The notes below the pieces were generated by a model that worked only from the letters and a program-made list of their open reading frames with translations, had not been told where the DNA came from and ran no database searches. Position numbers and translations under genes: made by a program. From Fusicatenibacter sp. (GTDB taxonomy: Bacteria; Bacillota; Clostridia; Lachnospirales; Lachnospiraceae), in the NCBI GenBank assembly GCA_022766945.1, contig JALEOU010000007.1:1-55275 (forward strand): a stretch of DNA of 55,275 nucleotides, written 5' to 3'. Positions 7,480 through 16,700 of this stretch are shown here, piece by piece. Numbering within the stretch: position 1 is the stretch's first letter; each line of letters starts with the position of its first letter.

Positions 7480-9171
7480 TCAGCCGACAGACTGATAATC
7501 CTCAGCAAATTTGAACGCATTGACTCTTGGCAGCATATTACTGTTATAGGCCAGTTCCAGAATTCCATCCTGACCCACCATCATATTATTTACGGTATAT
7601 AAGCCCTTGCAGCATGCCAGACTCTTCAGCTGCTCATGGAAGTTCTGAATATCCTCCTCGCTTCCGGAAGTAGTCGCTGCCGAGAGAAGCTCGACCAGTT
7701 TGTCATCCTGGCTGAAGCATACGGTATTTCCATTGCGGTTTTCCGGATTGAAGTTATTGTCCCAGCAGGTAACAATACTTCCGGTTGCACCTTTGGTGTC
7801 AAGCATCATATCCCACTGTGTTGCATCCTGATTGTAAGTACTGAACAGGGCCTGATCATAGGAGAGAAGTTCTACCTTGAATCCCACAGACTCCAGATTT
7901 TCCATCATAACGGAATGAACGCCGTCCGGCATGGAGGTACGGCTGAGCAGGCGAATGGTCACTTCGCCATCCGCATAACCGGATGCCTGATAGTACTCTC
8001 TTGCTTTGTCCGGATCATAGTTAAAGTAATCTTCCGACCAGCTCTCATCATATCCGGACATCGCTGCAGTACCAAGGCTGTAGCATACACTTCCGGTATC
8101 CAGATCATAATCTCCTCCATAGAGAATACTCTCGGAATCCAGCGCATACAGCGCTGCCAGTCGGAGATTCTCGTCATCTGCCAGAGATCCTGTGCCCGGT
8201 TCCATATTGATAAATACTACATTACAGGAGATACCATCGGTAATATATACATTCCATCCCTCCTGCGCTTCACCGTTTGAATAGAAGCGTTTCAACTCAG
8301 TGGCATTCAGCATCGTTGCATCAATCTCACCGTTTTCCAGTGCAATGCTGCGCATGGATGCCTCAGTGATAACCTTATATTCGATTGTCTTTACATTCTG
8401 TACATCTGCACTGCAGCGAAGACTCTCATCTGTTTGCCAGTAGTCATCGATCGCTTCCAGTGTAATGCTGGATCCTGTCGTATAGCTTACAATCTTGTAA
8501 GCACCGGTTGCTGCGGGATCATTGGTTTTTTCCTCATCGCCGGCACTCTCATACCATTCCTGATCACAGACGCACAAGGTGTAATTGCCCCACAGGAACT
8601 CTAGGACGCCCGGCCCGTATTTCTTCAGATGGAAAATCATGTTGTAGTCATCTTCCACCTCTATGTAGTCAAGATAGCTTCCGATTCGTTTGTCTCCACC
8701 CTTCTCGTACATCAGATCATAAGAGAATACAATGTCGTCTGATGTAATCGAATTTCCCTTGCTGTCATGAATGTAATCATACAGCGTCACGCGGTAAGTC
8801 AGATCATCAATTTTCTCATACCCTTTTGCAAGCCACGGTTCCAGCTCCTCCAGGGAAGCTCCATAGTATGGTGTGCAGAAAAGAGATGCATACACATTCT
8901 GACGCATGGTTCCCACCGGAGTGCTCATTGTTCCGAAAGGCGACATATCAAACGAGCTTTCCGTCAGACCAACCACAATTTTGTCTACCATTTCCGTGGC
9001 CTCTTTTCGCTCCTCTGCAGCTTCTCCCGATCCCGAACCTGAAGCTGTGCTCTCAGAAGCTGATTTTGAGGATGAGGTGCTTTTTCCGTCTGATGAGCCG
9101 CCGCATCCTGCAAGTGAAGTAACAATCATGGCAGATGCCAATGCCATTGCTGCTGCTTTTTTTAGTTTCAT
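7480..9171 (-). CDS. dppA: Peptide-binding lipoprotein DppA/OppA type
   Basis: 563 residues of the SBP_bac_5 family. The N-terminus is a lipoprotein signal with lipobox SLAGC (Cys22) and then a Ser-rich linker. Features of the family include the Y..L YDYIH.DG-like region (RVTLYDYIHDSKGNSITSDDIVFSYDLM) and the GTGAYKI-type segment (DPAATGAYKIVSY). The start has a perfect AGGAGGT at 7 nt. It is the first gene of the dpp operon and delivers peptides (family knowledge; a few members bind nickel or glycosides) to DppB/DppC. Transcription would start in the AT-rich 9172..9355 interval, where I could not fix a convincing promoter. Confidence 0.93.
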   Translation of the reverse strand: MKLKKAAAMALASAMIVTSLAGCGGSSDGKSTSSSKSASESTASGSGSGEAAEERKEATEMVDKIVVGLTESSFDMSPFGTMSTPVGTMRQNVYASLFCTPYYGASLEELEPWLAKGYEKIDDLTYRVTLYDYIHDSKGNSITSDDIVFSYDLMYEKGGDKRIGSYLDYIEVEDDYNMIFHLKKYGPGVLEFLWGNYTLCVCDQEWYESAGDEEKTNDPAATGAYKIVSYTTGSSITLEAIDDYWQTDESLRCSADVQNVKTIEYKVITEASMRSIALENGEIDATMLNATELKRFYSNGEAQEGWNVYITDGISCNVVFINMEPGTGSLADDENLRLAALYALDSESILYGGDYDLDTGSVCYSLGTAAMSGYDESWSEDYFNYDPDKAREYYQASGYADGEVTIRLLSRTSMPDGVHSVMMENLESVGFKVELLSYDQALFSTYNQDATQWDMMLDTKGATGSIVTCWDNNFNPENRNGNTVCFSQDDKLVELLSAATTSGSEEDIQNFHEQLKSLACCKGLYTVNNMMVGQDGILELAYNSNMLPRVNAFKFAEDYQSVG

Positions 9172-9354
9172 AAGATACCTCCTGTGTTTTTTGATACGCC
9201 TATTGTATTATTTTACCGTCTTTTCATCTTCCCTTTATTTTCCCCTTTTCTCATCTATTTTTGCCGCATATGGTCAAAATACTGTGTTTTTTCAAACAAA
9301 ATAACCTGTTTTGTAATACATTTTATTCCACATTTTTATTCTGTATGGGACAAT

Positions 9355-9398
9355 AAAAAAAGAGAAGCAAATTAAAATACCATTTGCTTCTCTTTTTT
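9355..9398 (-). terminator. Intrinsic terminator downstream of lysA
   Basis: AGAGAAGCAAAT (9361..9372) pairs perfectly with 9382..9393, with flanking A and T runs extending the pairing. On the - strand the stem is followed by a seven-T run. It closes the pyk-lysA transcript before dppA. Confidence 0.9.
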
Positions 9399-9413
9399 AT
9401 TATTGATAAAATA

Positions 9414-10685
9414 TCATCCAAACATTTTTTTGTATTCCGGTGTTCCGTCCAGTGTTGCGAAATAATCTTTCGGTGTCTCGGCACGACGGATTACCTCATA
9501 GCTTCCGTCCTCTTTTAAGAGCACTTCCGCAGACCGAAGCTTTCCGTTGTAATTATATCCCATGGAAAAGCCGTGTGCTCCGGTATCGTGAATGAACAGG
9601 AGATCTCCGTTGTCGATCTTCGGCAGCATTCGGTCAATGGCAAATTTGTCATTGTTCTCACATAAAGAACCGGTTACGTCATACATGTGGTCACAGGGGG
9701 CATCTTCTTTTCCCATGACATTGATGTGATGATAAGCGCCGTACATAGCCGGACGCATCAGATTCACCGCGCAGGCATCACATCCGATATATTCCTTGTA
9801 AATATGTTTCTGATGAATGGCACGCGTCACCAGAGCACCATAAGGTCCCATCATGAAGCGACCCATCTCTGTGTAAATTGCCACATCACCCATTCCTGCC
9901 GGCACAAGGATCTCATCATACACCTTGTGAACGCCTTCGCCGATGACGCGGATATCGTTTGGCTCCTGATCCGGTCTGTAAGGAATACCCACTCCGCCGG
10001 ACAGATTAATAAAGGTAATTTTAACTCCCACTTCTTTCTGAAGTTTCACTGCCAGTTCAAAAAGGGTTTTCGCCAGCGTAGGGTAATAGTCATTGCTTAC
10101 GGTATTGCTGGCAAGGAATGAATGGATGCCGAACTCCTCAGCACCTTTCTCTTTCAGAATCTTGAATGCATCAAAGATCTGCTCAGTGGTCATACCATAT
10201 TTTGCTTCGCCCGGTTTGTCCATGATATCATTACTGATCTTGAAGAGTCCGCCCGGATTGTAACGACAGCAAATTTTTTTCGGAATATATCCCAGTGTTT
10301 TTTCCAGAAACTCAATATGCGTAAAATCGTCCAGATTGATGATAGCTCCCAGCTGTTCTGCCAGACGGTATTCCTCCGCCGGAGTTACATTGGAAGAAAA
10401 CATAATCTTATCCTTTTCAAAGCCCATGGCATCAGAAAGCATCAGCTCTGTCAGCGAAGAACAGTCACATCCGCAGCCATATTCGCCAAGGATTTTGATC
10501 AATGCCGGATTGGGATTCGCTTTTACTGCAAAGTACTCACGGAATCCGGGATTCCACGCAAACGCTTCCTGAACGGCTTTTGCATTTTCGCGGATCCCTT
10601 TTTCATCATAAATATGAAATGGGGTTGGTACCCGGGACGCAATCTCTTCCAGTTTTTCTTTCGTTACAAAGGGCTTCTTGCTCAT
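9414..10685 (-). CDS. lysA: Diaminopimelate decarboxylase
   Basis: 423 residues of the fold-III PLP decarboxylase family. The PLP lysine is Lys55 in YFAVKANPNP; the phosphate-binding glycine loop is INLSGGVGIPY; the active-site cysteine/glutamate motif is GSLCENND. It converts meso-diaminopimelate to lysine with CO2 release, the last step of lysine synthesis. Related family members decarboxylate ornithine, arginine or carboxynorspermidine, but the CENND motif and length favour DapDC, with some uncertainty. It begins 19 nt after pyk on the same strand with AGGAGG upstream, so both are probably on one transcript ending at the terminator at 9355..9398. Confidence 0.85.
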   Translation of the reverse strand: MSKKPFVTKEKLEEIASRVPTPFHIYDEKGIRENAKAVQEAFAWNPGFREYFAVKANPNPALIKILGEYGCGCDCSSLTELMLSDAMGFEKDKIMFSSNVTPAEEYRLAEQLGAIINLDDFTHIEFLEKTLGYIPKKICCRYNPGGLFKISNDIMDKPGEAKYGMTTEQIFDAFKILKEKGAEEFGIHSFLASNTVSNDYYPTLAKTLFELAVKLQKEVGVKITFINLSGGVGIPYRPDQEPNDIRVIGEGVHKVYDEILVPAGMGDVAIYTEMGRFMMGPYGALVTRAIHQKHIYKEYIGCDACAVNLMRPAMYGAYHHINVMGKEDAPCDHMYDVTGSLCENNDKFAIDRMLPKIDNGDLLFIHDTGAHGFSMGYNYNGKLRSAEVLLKEDGSYEVIRRAETPKDYFATLDGTPEYKKMFG

Positions 10686-10704
10686 TTTCTTTTGTCTCCT
10701 CCTG

Positions 10705-12141
10705 TTATTTTGCCTGAATGATGTGAAGCATGTTTGTCATATTACCTTCGCCGGATACCTCATTTGTGGCAGGATCACCGGCCGTAAAAATCACCATATC
10801 ACCCCGGCTAACCAGACCTTCACGGATTACCATATACATTGCATGCGAGATGATGTTTTCCGTGGAATCTTCTTCATAACCGGTCACCGGTTTGACACCC
10901 CAGTACAGCTGCATCTTTCTTCTCGCCCACTCATGCGGTGTCACTCCATAAATCGGCACGCTTGGACGTAAATTTGAGATCAGTCTTGCAGTCTGTCCGG
11001 ACATGGTAGGTGTCACAATACAGGTAGCTTTGATGTGCTCCACCATATTGACGGCTGCATATCCGACAGCACTGGATACATTCAGCTTTCCGTCCAGCGC
11101 ATTTCCATCACGATATTCCTCATAACGCAGATACTGTTCTGTAGAATCTGCAATCTCTCCCATCATCTGCACAGCCTCAATGGGATACTTGCCTGCCGCC
11201 GTTTCACCGGAGAGCATAATGGCATCGGTTCCGTCATAGATTGCATTTGCCACGTCTGCAACCTCTGCACGGGTCGGACGTGGATTTCGAATCATAGAGT
11301 CAAGCATCTGTGTTGCCGTGATAACCGGTTTGTATTTATGATTGCATTTCTCAATAATCATTTTCTGAACATGTGGTACGTCGCAGGCTGGAATTTCAAC
11401 ACCCAGATCTCCGCGTGCCACCATAACACCGTCTGCCGCATCGATAATGCTGTCGATGTTCTCCACGCCCTCTGAGTTCTCGATTTTGGCGATGATGTCA
11501 ATATGCTCTCCGCCGTGTGCCTCCAGAAAGCGGCGGATCTCCCGGATCGCTCCCGCACTTCGGATAAAGGAAGCAGCGACATAATCAATGCCCTGCTCGA
11601 TTCCGAACAACAAATCTTCCTTATCCTTGTCTGTCAGATTGGGAAGATGAATCTTTACATTTGGAACATTGACGCCTTTTCGCTCTCCAAGCTCTCCGCC
11701 GTTTATAACGCGGCAGCGGATCTCTTTGCCCGATGTTCCAAGTACTTCCAGTGCAATCAGTCCGTCGTCAATCAGGATCCGATCCTTCGGCTTGACATCC
11801 GCAGGAAGCTCTTCGTACGTAATCGAACAGCGTTTTTCATCTCCGTCAATCTGTTCCGAAGTCAGGATAAACGTCTGGCCTTCCACCAGGGTAATTTTTT
11901 TGCCGCCAACAAGAGTTCCTGTACGGATTTCCGGTCCTTTGGTGTCGAGAAGAATGGCAATCGGCTTTTTCGTTTCTTTCCGAACAGACTTGAGCAGATC
12001 CATGCGCATTTTCTGTTCCTCATGATTTCCGTGGGAAAAATTGAAGCGCGCCACATCCATACCATTTTCTACCAGCGCTTTCATCATCTCACGTGTGTTG
12101 GTATTTGGTCCCATGGTACATACAATTTTTGTTCTTCTCAT
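10705..12141 (-). CDS. pyk: Pyruvate kinase
   Basis: 478 residues, the usual size without the additional C-terminal PEP-utiliser domain found in many Bacilli. It begins RRTKIVCTMGP, has the substrate/metal region MVARGDLGVEIP and the signature region ITATQMLDSMIRNPRPTRAEVADVANA. It catalyses phosphoenolpyruvate + ADP to pyruvate + ATP, the last ATP-yielding step of glycolysis. It lies 63 nt after the rhomboid-like gene and 19 nt before lysA on the same strand; no terminator is visible in these gaps, which suggests a shared transcript. Confidence 0.96.
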   Translation of the reverse strand: MRRTKIVCTMGPNTNTREMMKALVENGMDVARFNFSHGNHEEQKMRMDLLKSVRKETKKPIAILLDTKGPEIRTGTLVGGKKITLVEGQTFILTSEQIDGDEKRCSITYEELPADVKPKDRILIDDGLIALEVLGTSGKEIRCRVINGGELGERKGVNVPNVKIHLPNLTDKDKEDLLFGIEQGIDYVAASFIRSAGAIREIRRFLEAHGGEHIDIIAKIENSEGVENIDSIIDAADGVMVARGDLGVEIPACDVPHVQKMIIEKCNHKYKPVITATQMLDSMIRNPRPTRAEVADVANAIYDGTDAIMLSGETAAGKYPIEAVQMMGEIADSTEQYLRYEEYRDGNALDGKLNVSSAVGYAAVNMVEHIKATCIVTPTMSGQTARLISNLRPSVPIYGVTPHEWARRKMQLYWGVKPVTGYEEDSTENIISHAMYMVIREGLVSRGDMVIFTAGDPATNEVSGEGNMTNMLHIIQAK

Positions 12142-12204
12142 TTTTTTCTCCTTTTCATGGATAGATTTCCCTTGGTCTGACTTCCGGAATCACCGTGCAA
12201 GAGT

Positions 12205-13068
12205 TTATTTTACATGTTCATGCGTAAACAGATGCTCCTGGCAGTACTCATAGTTGCCGTTGCATTTCGAACAGAAACGAAACTCCAGATTCGGATCGTC
12301 CAGCTCTGTACGGCCGCAGATGGCACATTTATGCTTCGTCACGCCATTGCCTCTGTAATGCTCCGCCTGCCCTCTGGATACAGCCTTCTGAAATTCTTTT
12401 TTTCTCTTCTTCTGCTGAAAAGAAACTGTTTTTCCTTTTCTTGATATGATAAAAAATACCAGAACGTTCGCAAGTGAACAAAAAATTGCAACACACTGCG
12501 GCCAGTTTCCGGAATACAGATTTCCCGCCACCTCAAGCGCCAGATAAGCCACATCGAGAAATGCCAGCCATTTGATCTTGATCGGAATAATAAAATACAA
12601 AAGTACTTTCATATCCGGGAAACTGATTGCGAATCCCAAAAAGATCGAAAGACTGATGTAATACGTGCTGAACTGATAGCCCATAGAGTAAGGCACACCA
12701 TAAATCAGATACATAATTCCATAAAGAAGAAAAGATCCGATGATTGTCATGAGAATTCCGGAAAAGATGTAGACATTATACCGGAATTCGCCCCACGCCC
12801 GCTCCAGGGAAGTACCGATCGAATAATAGAACATCAGCATAATAATCGTAAAAATATCGAGGCTTCCCGGCGGAATCAAAATCCAGCTCACAAGACGCCA
12901 GATCTGCCCGTGCAGAATATAGTACGGCTCCAGGGTCAGATAACTGCTAAGACCGGTCCCGGTCAGTTCGATCAGATAACCCGCAATGTAGGTAACAATA
13001 ATATACGCCGTCAGGTGATGGATTGCATACCTACCATATTTTCGCTCCATTTTGTCTAAAAAATTCAT
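12205..13068 (-). CDS. Rhomboid-like membrane protein with C-terminal zinc ribbon
   Basis: 287 residues from the ATG at 13068 (GAAGAG upstream; a GTG two codons earlier lacks spacing). About six membrane segments occupy residues 15-215 in a rhomboid/derlin-like arrangement, including a loop with ERAWGEFRYNVY that resembles the L1/W-R region of rhomboids. The catalytic GxSG serine motif is not present where expected (YSMGYQFSTYY), so it is probably not a protease. The C-terminal about 45 residues contain CAICG followed about 15 residues later by FCSKC and CQEH, a zinc-binding ribbon. It lies between corA and pyk on the same strand. No function can be assigned; an adaptor or quality-control role, as for inactive rhomboids, is only a possibility. 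Confidence 0.75.
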   Translation of the reverse strand: MNFLDKMERKYGRYAIHHLTAYIIVTYIAGYLIELTGTGLSSYLTLEPYYILHGQIWRLVSWILIPPGSLDIFTIIMLMFYYSIGTSLERAWGEFRYNVYIFSGILMTIIGSFLLYGIMYLIYGVPYSMGYQFSTYYISLSIFLGFAISFPDMKVLLYFIIPIKIKWLAFLDVAYLALEVAGNLYSGNWPQCVAIFCSLANVLVFFIISRKGKTVSFQQKKRKKEFQKAVSRGQAEHYRGNGVTKHKCAICGRTELDDPNLEFRFCSKCNGNYEYCQEHLFTHEHVK

Positions 13069-13107
13069 TTGCACTCTTCTTTCTTAAAAAATAGTCACAG
13101 CTAATCA

Positions 13108-14049
13108 TCAAAACAGGTTTTTCTTGGAAAAAATAATTGCCGCAATCAGACAGATAATTCCCGAAATCAGAATAACGATCCAAAAGCCATAGGGACTTGA
13201 TGCAAAAGGCATGCCTGCCAGATTTACGTTCATGCCGTAGGCACTAAAGACAATGTTCGGCAGTGACATCACGATCGTGATGGTTGTCAGAAATTTCATG
13301 ACGATATTCAGATTATTGGAGATCACCGATGCAAATGCATCCATCATACTGCTCAAAATGTTGCTGTAGATATTTGCCATCTCAATTGCCTGCTTATTCT
13401 CGATAATGACATCCTCCAGAAGATCCTCGTCCTCCGGATAATGCTTGATGCTGTCCACTTTCATCAGTTTTTCCAGCACCACTTCATTGGAGCGAAGGGA
13501 AGTTGTAAAGTAAACCAGACACTTTTCCAGCTCCAGCAGTTCAATTACTTCCTGATTACGCGGAGATTTGTGCAGTTTTTTTTCAACCATCTCACTCTTC
13601 TTGTCAATGATTCGCAGATAATGAAGATACATACTGGCATTTTTATAGAGAATCTGCAAAATAAAACGGGTTCTTTTGTTCGTATAAAAATTCCGCACTC
13701 TTCCATCCATAAAGGCACCCAGAATCTGAGTATCCTCTGTACAGACGGTAAAAATCATATCCTCCGTCACAATAATACCCATAGGAATTGTGCCATACCA
13801 GTCTTTGTCATTACGCTCTTCAATCACAGGGATATCCACCAGGATCAGCGTATAATGATCTTCCACCACAATACGGGAACGTTCCTCCTCATCCAGAGGC
13901 GCCCGCAGATCATCTACATCAATCTCGTGTCGTTTCGCAATCTCAAAAATCTCAGTCGCAGTCGGGTCTGTCAGCGCGATCCAGCATCCTCCTGACGCAC
14001 TGTCCACCTGATGTGTTGTGTCGTTCTCGGTTTTAAAAATCCGAACCAT
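13108..14049 (-). CDS. corA: CorA-family magnesium/divalent cation transporter
   Basis: 313 residues. A large soluble N-terminal alpha/beta domain with a long helical region is followed by two C-terminal membrane helices. The signature YGMN at the end of the first helix (AYGMNVNLAGMP) is the ion selectivity motif of CorA/Mrs2/Alr1 channels. It should import Mg2+, possibly Co2+ or Ni2+. Start ATG at 14049 with AAAGGAG upstream. It is preceded by a perfect-consensus promoter (14097..14125) and followed 39 nt later by the rhomboid-like gene. No M-box leader was recognised between promoter and start, where there is too little space. Confidence 0.93.
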   Translation of the reverse strand: MVRIFKTENDTTHQVDSASGGCWIALTDPTATEIFEIAKRHEIDVDDLRAPLDEEERSRIVVEDHYTLILVDIPVIEERNDKDWYGTIPMGIIVTEDMIFTVCTEDTQILGAFMDGRVRNFYTNKRTRFILQILYKNASMYLHYLRIIDKKSEMVEKKLHKSPRNQEVIELLELEKCLVYFTTSLRSNEVVLEKLMKVDSIKHYPEDEDLLEDVIIENKQAIEMANIYSNILSSMMDAFASVISNNLNIVMKFLTTITIVMSLPNIVFSAYGMNVNLAGMPFASSPYGFWIVILISGIICLIAAIIFSKKNLF

Positions 14050-14096
14050 GTTGTACGGCTCCTTTCATCGTCCATAGCAACAAAAAATACAACATA

Positions 14097-14125
14097 ATTA
14101 TAAGCGTTGCCTACCTGTTTGTCAA
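14097..14125 (-). promoter_or_regulatory. Consensus sigma-A promoter for corA
   Basis: On the - strand TTGACA (14125..14120), a 17-nt spacer and TATAAT (14102..14097): an exact match to the housekeeping consensus with ideal spacing, about 48 nt before the corA start codon. It implies strong basal transcription of corA and perhaps of the genes behind it. Confidence 0.9.
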
Positions 14126-14157
14126 ACCGTTTTCTTAACCCGTCATCACGCTGGGGG

Positions 14158-14186
14158 TTTACGAATTTTTTCTTTTCAGTTATAAT
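14158..14186 (+). promoter_or_regulatory. Probable promoter for aroC
   Basis: TTTACG, 17-nt spacer, TATAAT (14181..14186), about 60 nt before the aroC start. It is back-to-back with the corA promoter, with 32 nt between the two -35 boxes. Confidence 0.65.
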
Positions 14187-14245
14187 GAATTTCATACAGA
14201 TTTGCATCTTACATCTATCATAACCCGAAAGAGAAAGGAATTATT

Positions 14246-15343
14246 ATGGCTGGATCATCATTTGGTACTATTTTCAGGATTACCACCTGGGGAGAATCTC
14301 ACGGAAGCGCGATTGGAGTTGTCGTTGACGGCGTTCCCTCGGGTCTCTCTCTTTGTGAAGAAGATATTCAGATATTTCTGGACCGCAGAAAACCGGGGCA
14401 GAGCAAATATACAACCAAGCGGAACGAATCCGATTCCGTACAGATTCTTTCCGGCACCTTCGAAGGCAGAACCACCGGTACTCCCATCTCCATGGCTGTC
14501 TTTAATCAGGATCAGCACTCCAGGGATTACAGTGAAATCGCTGCCTGCTATCGTCCCGGTCACGCGGATTTTACCTTCGATGCTAAGTATGGTTTTCGGG
14601 ATTACCGCGGAGGCGGACGTTCTTCCGGCCGGGAAACCATCGGGCGCGTAGCCGCAGGAGCAATTGCTTCCAAATTGCTAAAAGAACTGGGCATTTCTGT
14701 AACTGCCTATACCCGGTCCATCGGATCTGTCACGATGGAATCTTTTGATCCGGAAGAAATCAATAAAAATCCTTTTTCCTTCCCTGATGCGGATGCCGCA
14801 AAAAAGGCATCCTCTCTTGTGGAAGACGCTATGGCAAAATGCGATTCCATGGGCGGCATCATCGAATGTGTGGTAAAGGGCATGCCCTCCGGGGTCGGAG
14901 ACCCTGTTTTTGAAAAACTCGATGCCAATCTCGCAAAAGCACTGATGTCCATCGGTGCCGTCAAAGGAGTCGAAATCGGTGACGGCTTTTCCGTTGCCCA
15001 TGCGACCGGACTTTCAAACAATGATGAATTTTACATAGAGGAAAACGGAATAATCGCAAAACGGACCAACCATGCCGGAGGGATCCTCGGAGGAATCAGT
15101 GACGGCAGCGACCTTGTCGTCCGTGCGGCGATCAAACCCACTCCTTCGGTAGCTTCTTTGCAGCACACGGTAAACCGTGAGGGAGAAAACATTGACATTC
15201 AGATCAAAGGCCGCCATGATCCGATCATTGTTCCGCGGGCCGTTGTAGTAGTAGAGTGTATGACTGCCCTCGTGCTTGCGGATGCCCTTCTCGTCGGAAT
15301 GAGTTCCCGTCTGGACAATGTCAAAAAAATCTGGAAACCTTAA
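14246..15343 (+). CDS. aroC: Chorismate synthase
   Basis: 365 residues. Family signatures are GESHGSAIG near the start, RPGHADFTFDAKYG and RGGGRSSGRETIGRVAAGA. It eliminates phosphate from 5-enolpyruvylshikimate 3-phosphate to give chorismate, using reduced FMN, as the last common step to aromatic amino acids, folate and quinones. The start has AAAGGA about 9 nt upstream. It stands alone on the + strand between corA and the lactonase gene, without other shikimate genes nearby. Confidence 0.97.
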   Translation: MAGSSFGTIFRITTWGESHGSAIGVVVDGVPSGLSLCEEDIQIFLDRRKPGQSKYTTKRNESDSVQILSGTFEGRTTGTPISMAVFNQDQHSRDYSEIAACYRPGHADFTFDAKYGFRDYRGGGRSSGRETIGRVAAGAIASKLLKELGISVTAYTRSIGSVTMESFDPEEINKNPFSFPDADAAKKASSLVEDAMAKCDSMGGIIECVVKGMPSGVGDPVFEKLDANLAKALMSIGAVKGVEIGDGFSVAHATGLSNNDEFYIEENGIIAKRTNHAGGILGGISDGSDLVVRAAIKPTPSVASLQHTVNREGENIDIQIKGRHDPIIVPRAVVVVECMTALVLADALLVGMSSRLDNVKKIWKP

Positions 15344-15359
15344 CGCACACAAAAAGCAA

Positions 15360-15397
15360 CGCCCTTTGAGAGATCCTTACGGAACCTCAAAAGGGCG
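15360..15397. terminator. Bidirectional terminator between aroC and the lactonase gene
   Basis: CGCCCTTTGAG (15360..15370) pairs with CTCAAAAGGGCG (15386..15397) with one bulged A. A T-rich stretch follows on both strands (TCTTCGCTCTT forward; TTGCTTTTTG reverse). It sits between the convergent ends of the two genes. Confidence 0.75.
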
Positions 15398-15406
15398 TCT
15401 TCGCTC

Positions 15407-16465
15407 TTAATACAATCCTTTTTTGGTAATCAGAATACAGTTGGGAGTCTCCACTTTCACAGGACGGCCTTTCTGTACCAGCACATTTTTCTCATAATCC
15501 ACGGTAAATGTGGTAATGGAATTGGACTCATGATTTGCCACCGCGATATGCTTTCCATCCGGGAACATCGCGATATCTTTTGGATATTCCCCGCTGATCG
15601 GCAGCGCAAATTTCTTTTCCAGATATCCCGTATCCGGATTGATCCGGAACATCGCCACAGTGTTGTCCCCTGCTGTGGAAGTAAACAGATACTGATGATC
15701 CGGAGAGAGGCAGATGCCCGCCGCAGCATCGTGCGCACGATCCACATTGTCCGAAGTAGTGCTGATCGACTGCAGTTTCTCAAATTCCGGGCCTGTCTTC
15801 GTATCTCTGTAGCTGAAGACATCTACTTTATTCATCAGTTCATACAGAATGTAAGCATACTTTCCGTCATAGCTGAATACCATCTCTCTTGGTCCGGATT
15901 CTCTCTCGCATCTCAAGATATCTACCAGCTCCAGCCGGTCTCTCATCTGATTGATTTTATACAGTTTCACCTGATCGATTCCATTATCCACTGCGCAGAG
16001 ATATTTGTTATCGGGAGTCGGAATCACACAGTTTACATGCGGACGGAAGTTTCTCTCTGCCACACTTCCGATTCCTTTATGGAAGACACCGTCCATCAGA
16101 CTTCCAAGACGTCCGTCCTTGTGAGTATGAACAACGGTTACTTTACCGTCATGATAGCCTGCCACGAACAGGTATCTTCCGGTCTTGTCCACGGAAAGAT
16201 AGCAGCCCCTCATACCGTCAATATCCACTTTATTGATCGGTGTCAAATCTCCGTCATCCTCAATTGCAAATACAGCTACACCCTCATCTGCGATCGAGTA
16301 CAGATATTTTCCATTCAGGGAACGTGCTATATGAGAAGAGTTGTTGACCGGAATTACCTTCCGCTCTTTCAATGATCCTTCCTCTACATCTACATCATAT
16401 AAATGAATACCAATACTGTTTCCATGGGTATATGTGCCTACGTAGGCAACGTACTCCTCCTTCAT
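15407..16465 (-). CDS. Seven-bladed beta-propeller lactonase (6-phosphogluconolactonase family)
   Basis: 352 residues of the Pgl/YbhE/YkgB lactonase family. The chain is a run of propeller-blade repeats with motifs such as SHIARSLNGKYLYSI, CYLSVDKTGRYLFVAGY, HVNCVIPTPDNKYLCAVD and AGICLSPDHQYLFTS, each ending in an aspartate-glycine or similar turn. E. coli Pgl of this fold hydrolyses 6-phosphogluconolactone in the oxidative pentose phosphate route. No glucose-6-phosphate dehydrogenase or other pathway gene lies nearby, and Lachnospiraceae often lack that branch, so the true substrate may differ. It probably forms a single-gene transcript. Confidence 0.8.
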   Translation of the reverse strand: MKEEYVAYVGTYTHGNSIGIHLYDVDVEEGSLKERKVIPVNNSSHIARSLNGKYLYSIADEGVAVFAIEDDGDLTPINKVDIDGMRGCYLSVDKTGRYLFVAGYHDGKVTVVHTHKDGRLGSLMDGVFHKGIGSVAERNFRPHVNCVIPTPDNKYLCAVDNGIDQVKLYKINQMRDRLELVDILRCERESGPREMVFSYDGKYAYILYELMNKVDVFSYRDTKTGPEFEKLQSISTTSDNVDRAHDAAAGICLSPDHQYLFTSTAGDNTVAMFRINPDTGYLEKKFALPISGEYPKDIAMFPDGKHIAVANHESNSITTFTVDYEKNVLVQKGRPVKVETPNCILITKKGLY

Positions 16466-16565
16466 GCCATATCCATCCTTTCTGCCTTTGCATCACTGCA
16501 TTTTGCTCACCTTTCTTTGCGATCACGAGGGTTTTCGCTTCAGAAGTGCAGCATCACTTAAAAAC

Positions 16566-16594
16566 ATTCTAGCACATTTTTTTGCATTCCACAA
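16566..16594 (-). promoter_or_regulatory. Probable promoter for the lactonase gene
   Basis: On the - strand TTGTGG, 17-nt spacer, TAGAAT (16571..16566), about 100 nt before the start codon. Confidence 0.5.
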
Positions 16595-16615
16595 TAAAAA
16601 ACACGCACGGCAACT

Positions 16616-16655
16616 CAAAAAAGAAACCGCCCCGGAATTTTCTCCCGGAAGCGGT
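16616..16655 (-). terminator. Intrinsic terminator downstream of the ECF sigma factor gene
   Basis: On the - strand ACCGCTTCCGG and CCGGGGCGGT form a GC-rich stem (16626..16655, with two G-U pairs and one bulge) followed by TTTCTTTTTTG. The interval 16466..16805 otherwise holds the lactonase promoter and the in-frame tail described at 16701..16805; no other gene is seen there. Confidence 0.8.
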
Positions 16656-16700
16656 ATCACAGAATCGGCGGCAAAACCGATTTCGCCGTGGATATTTGTC

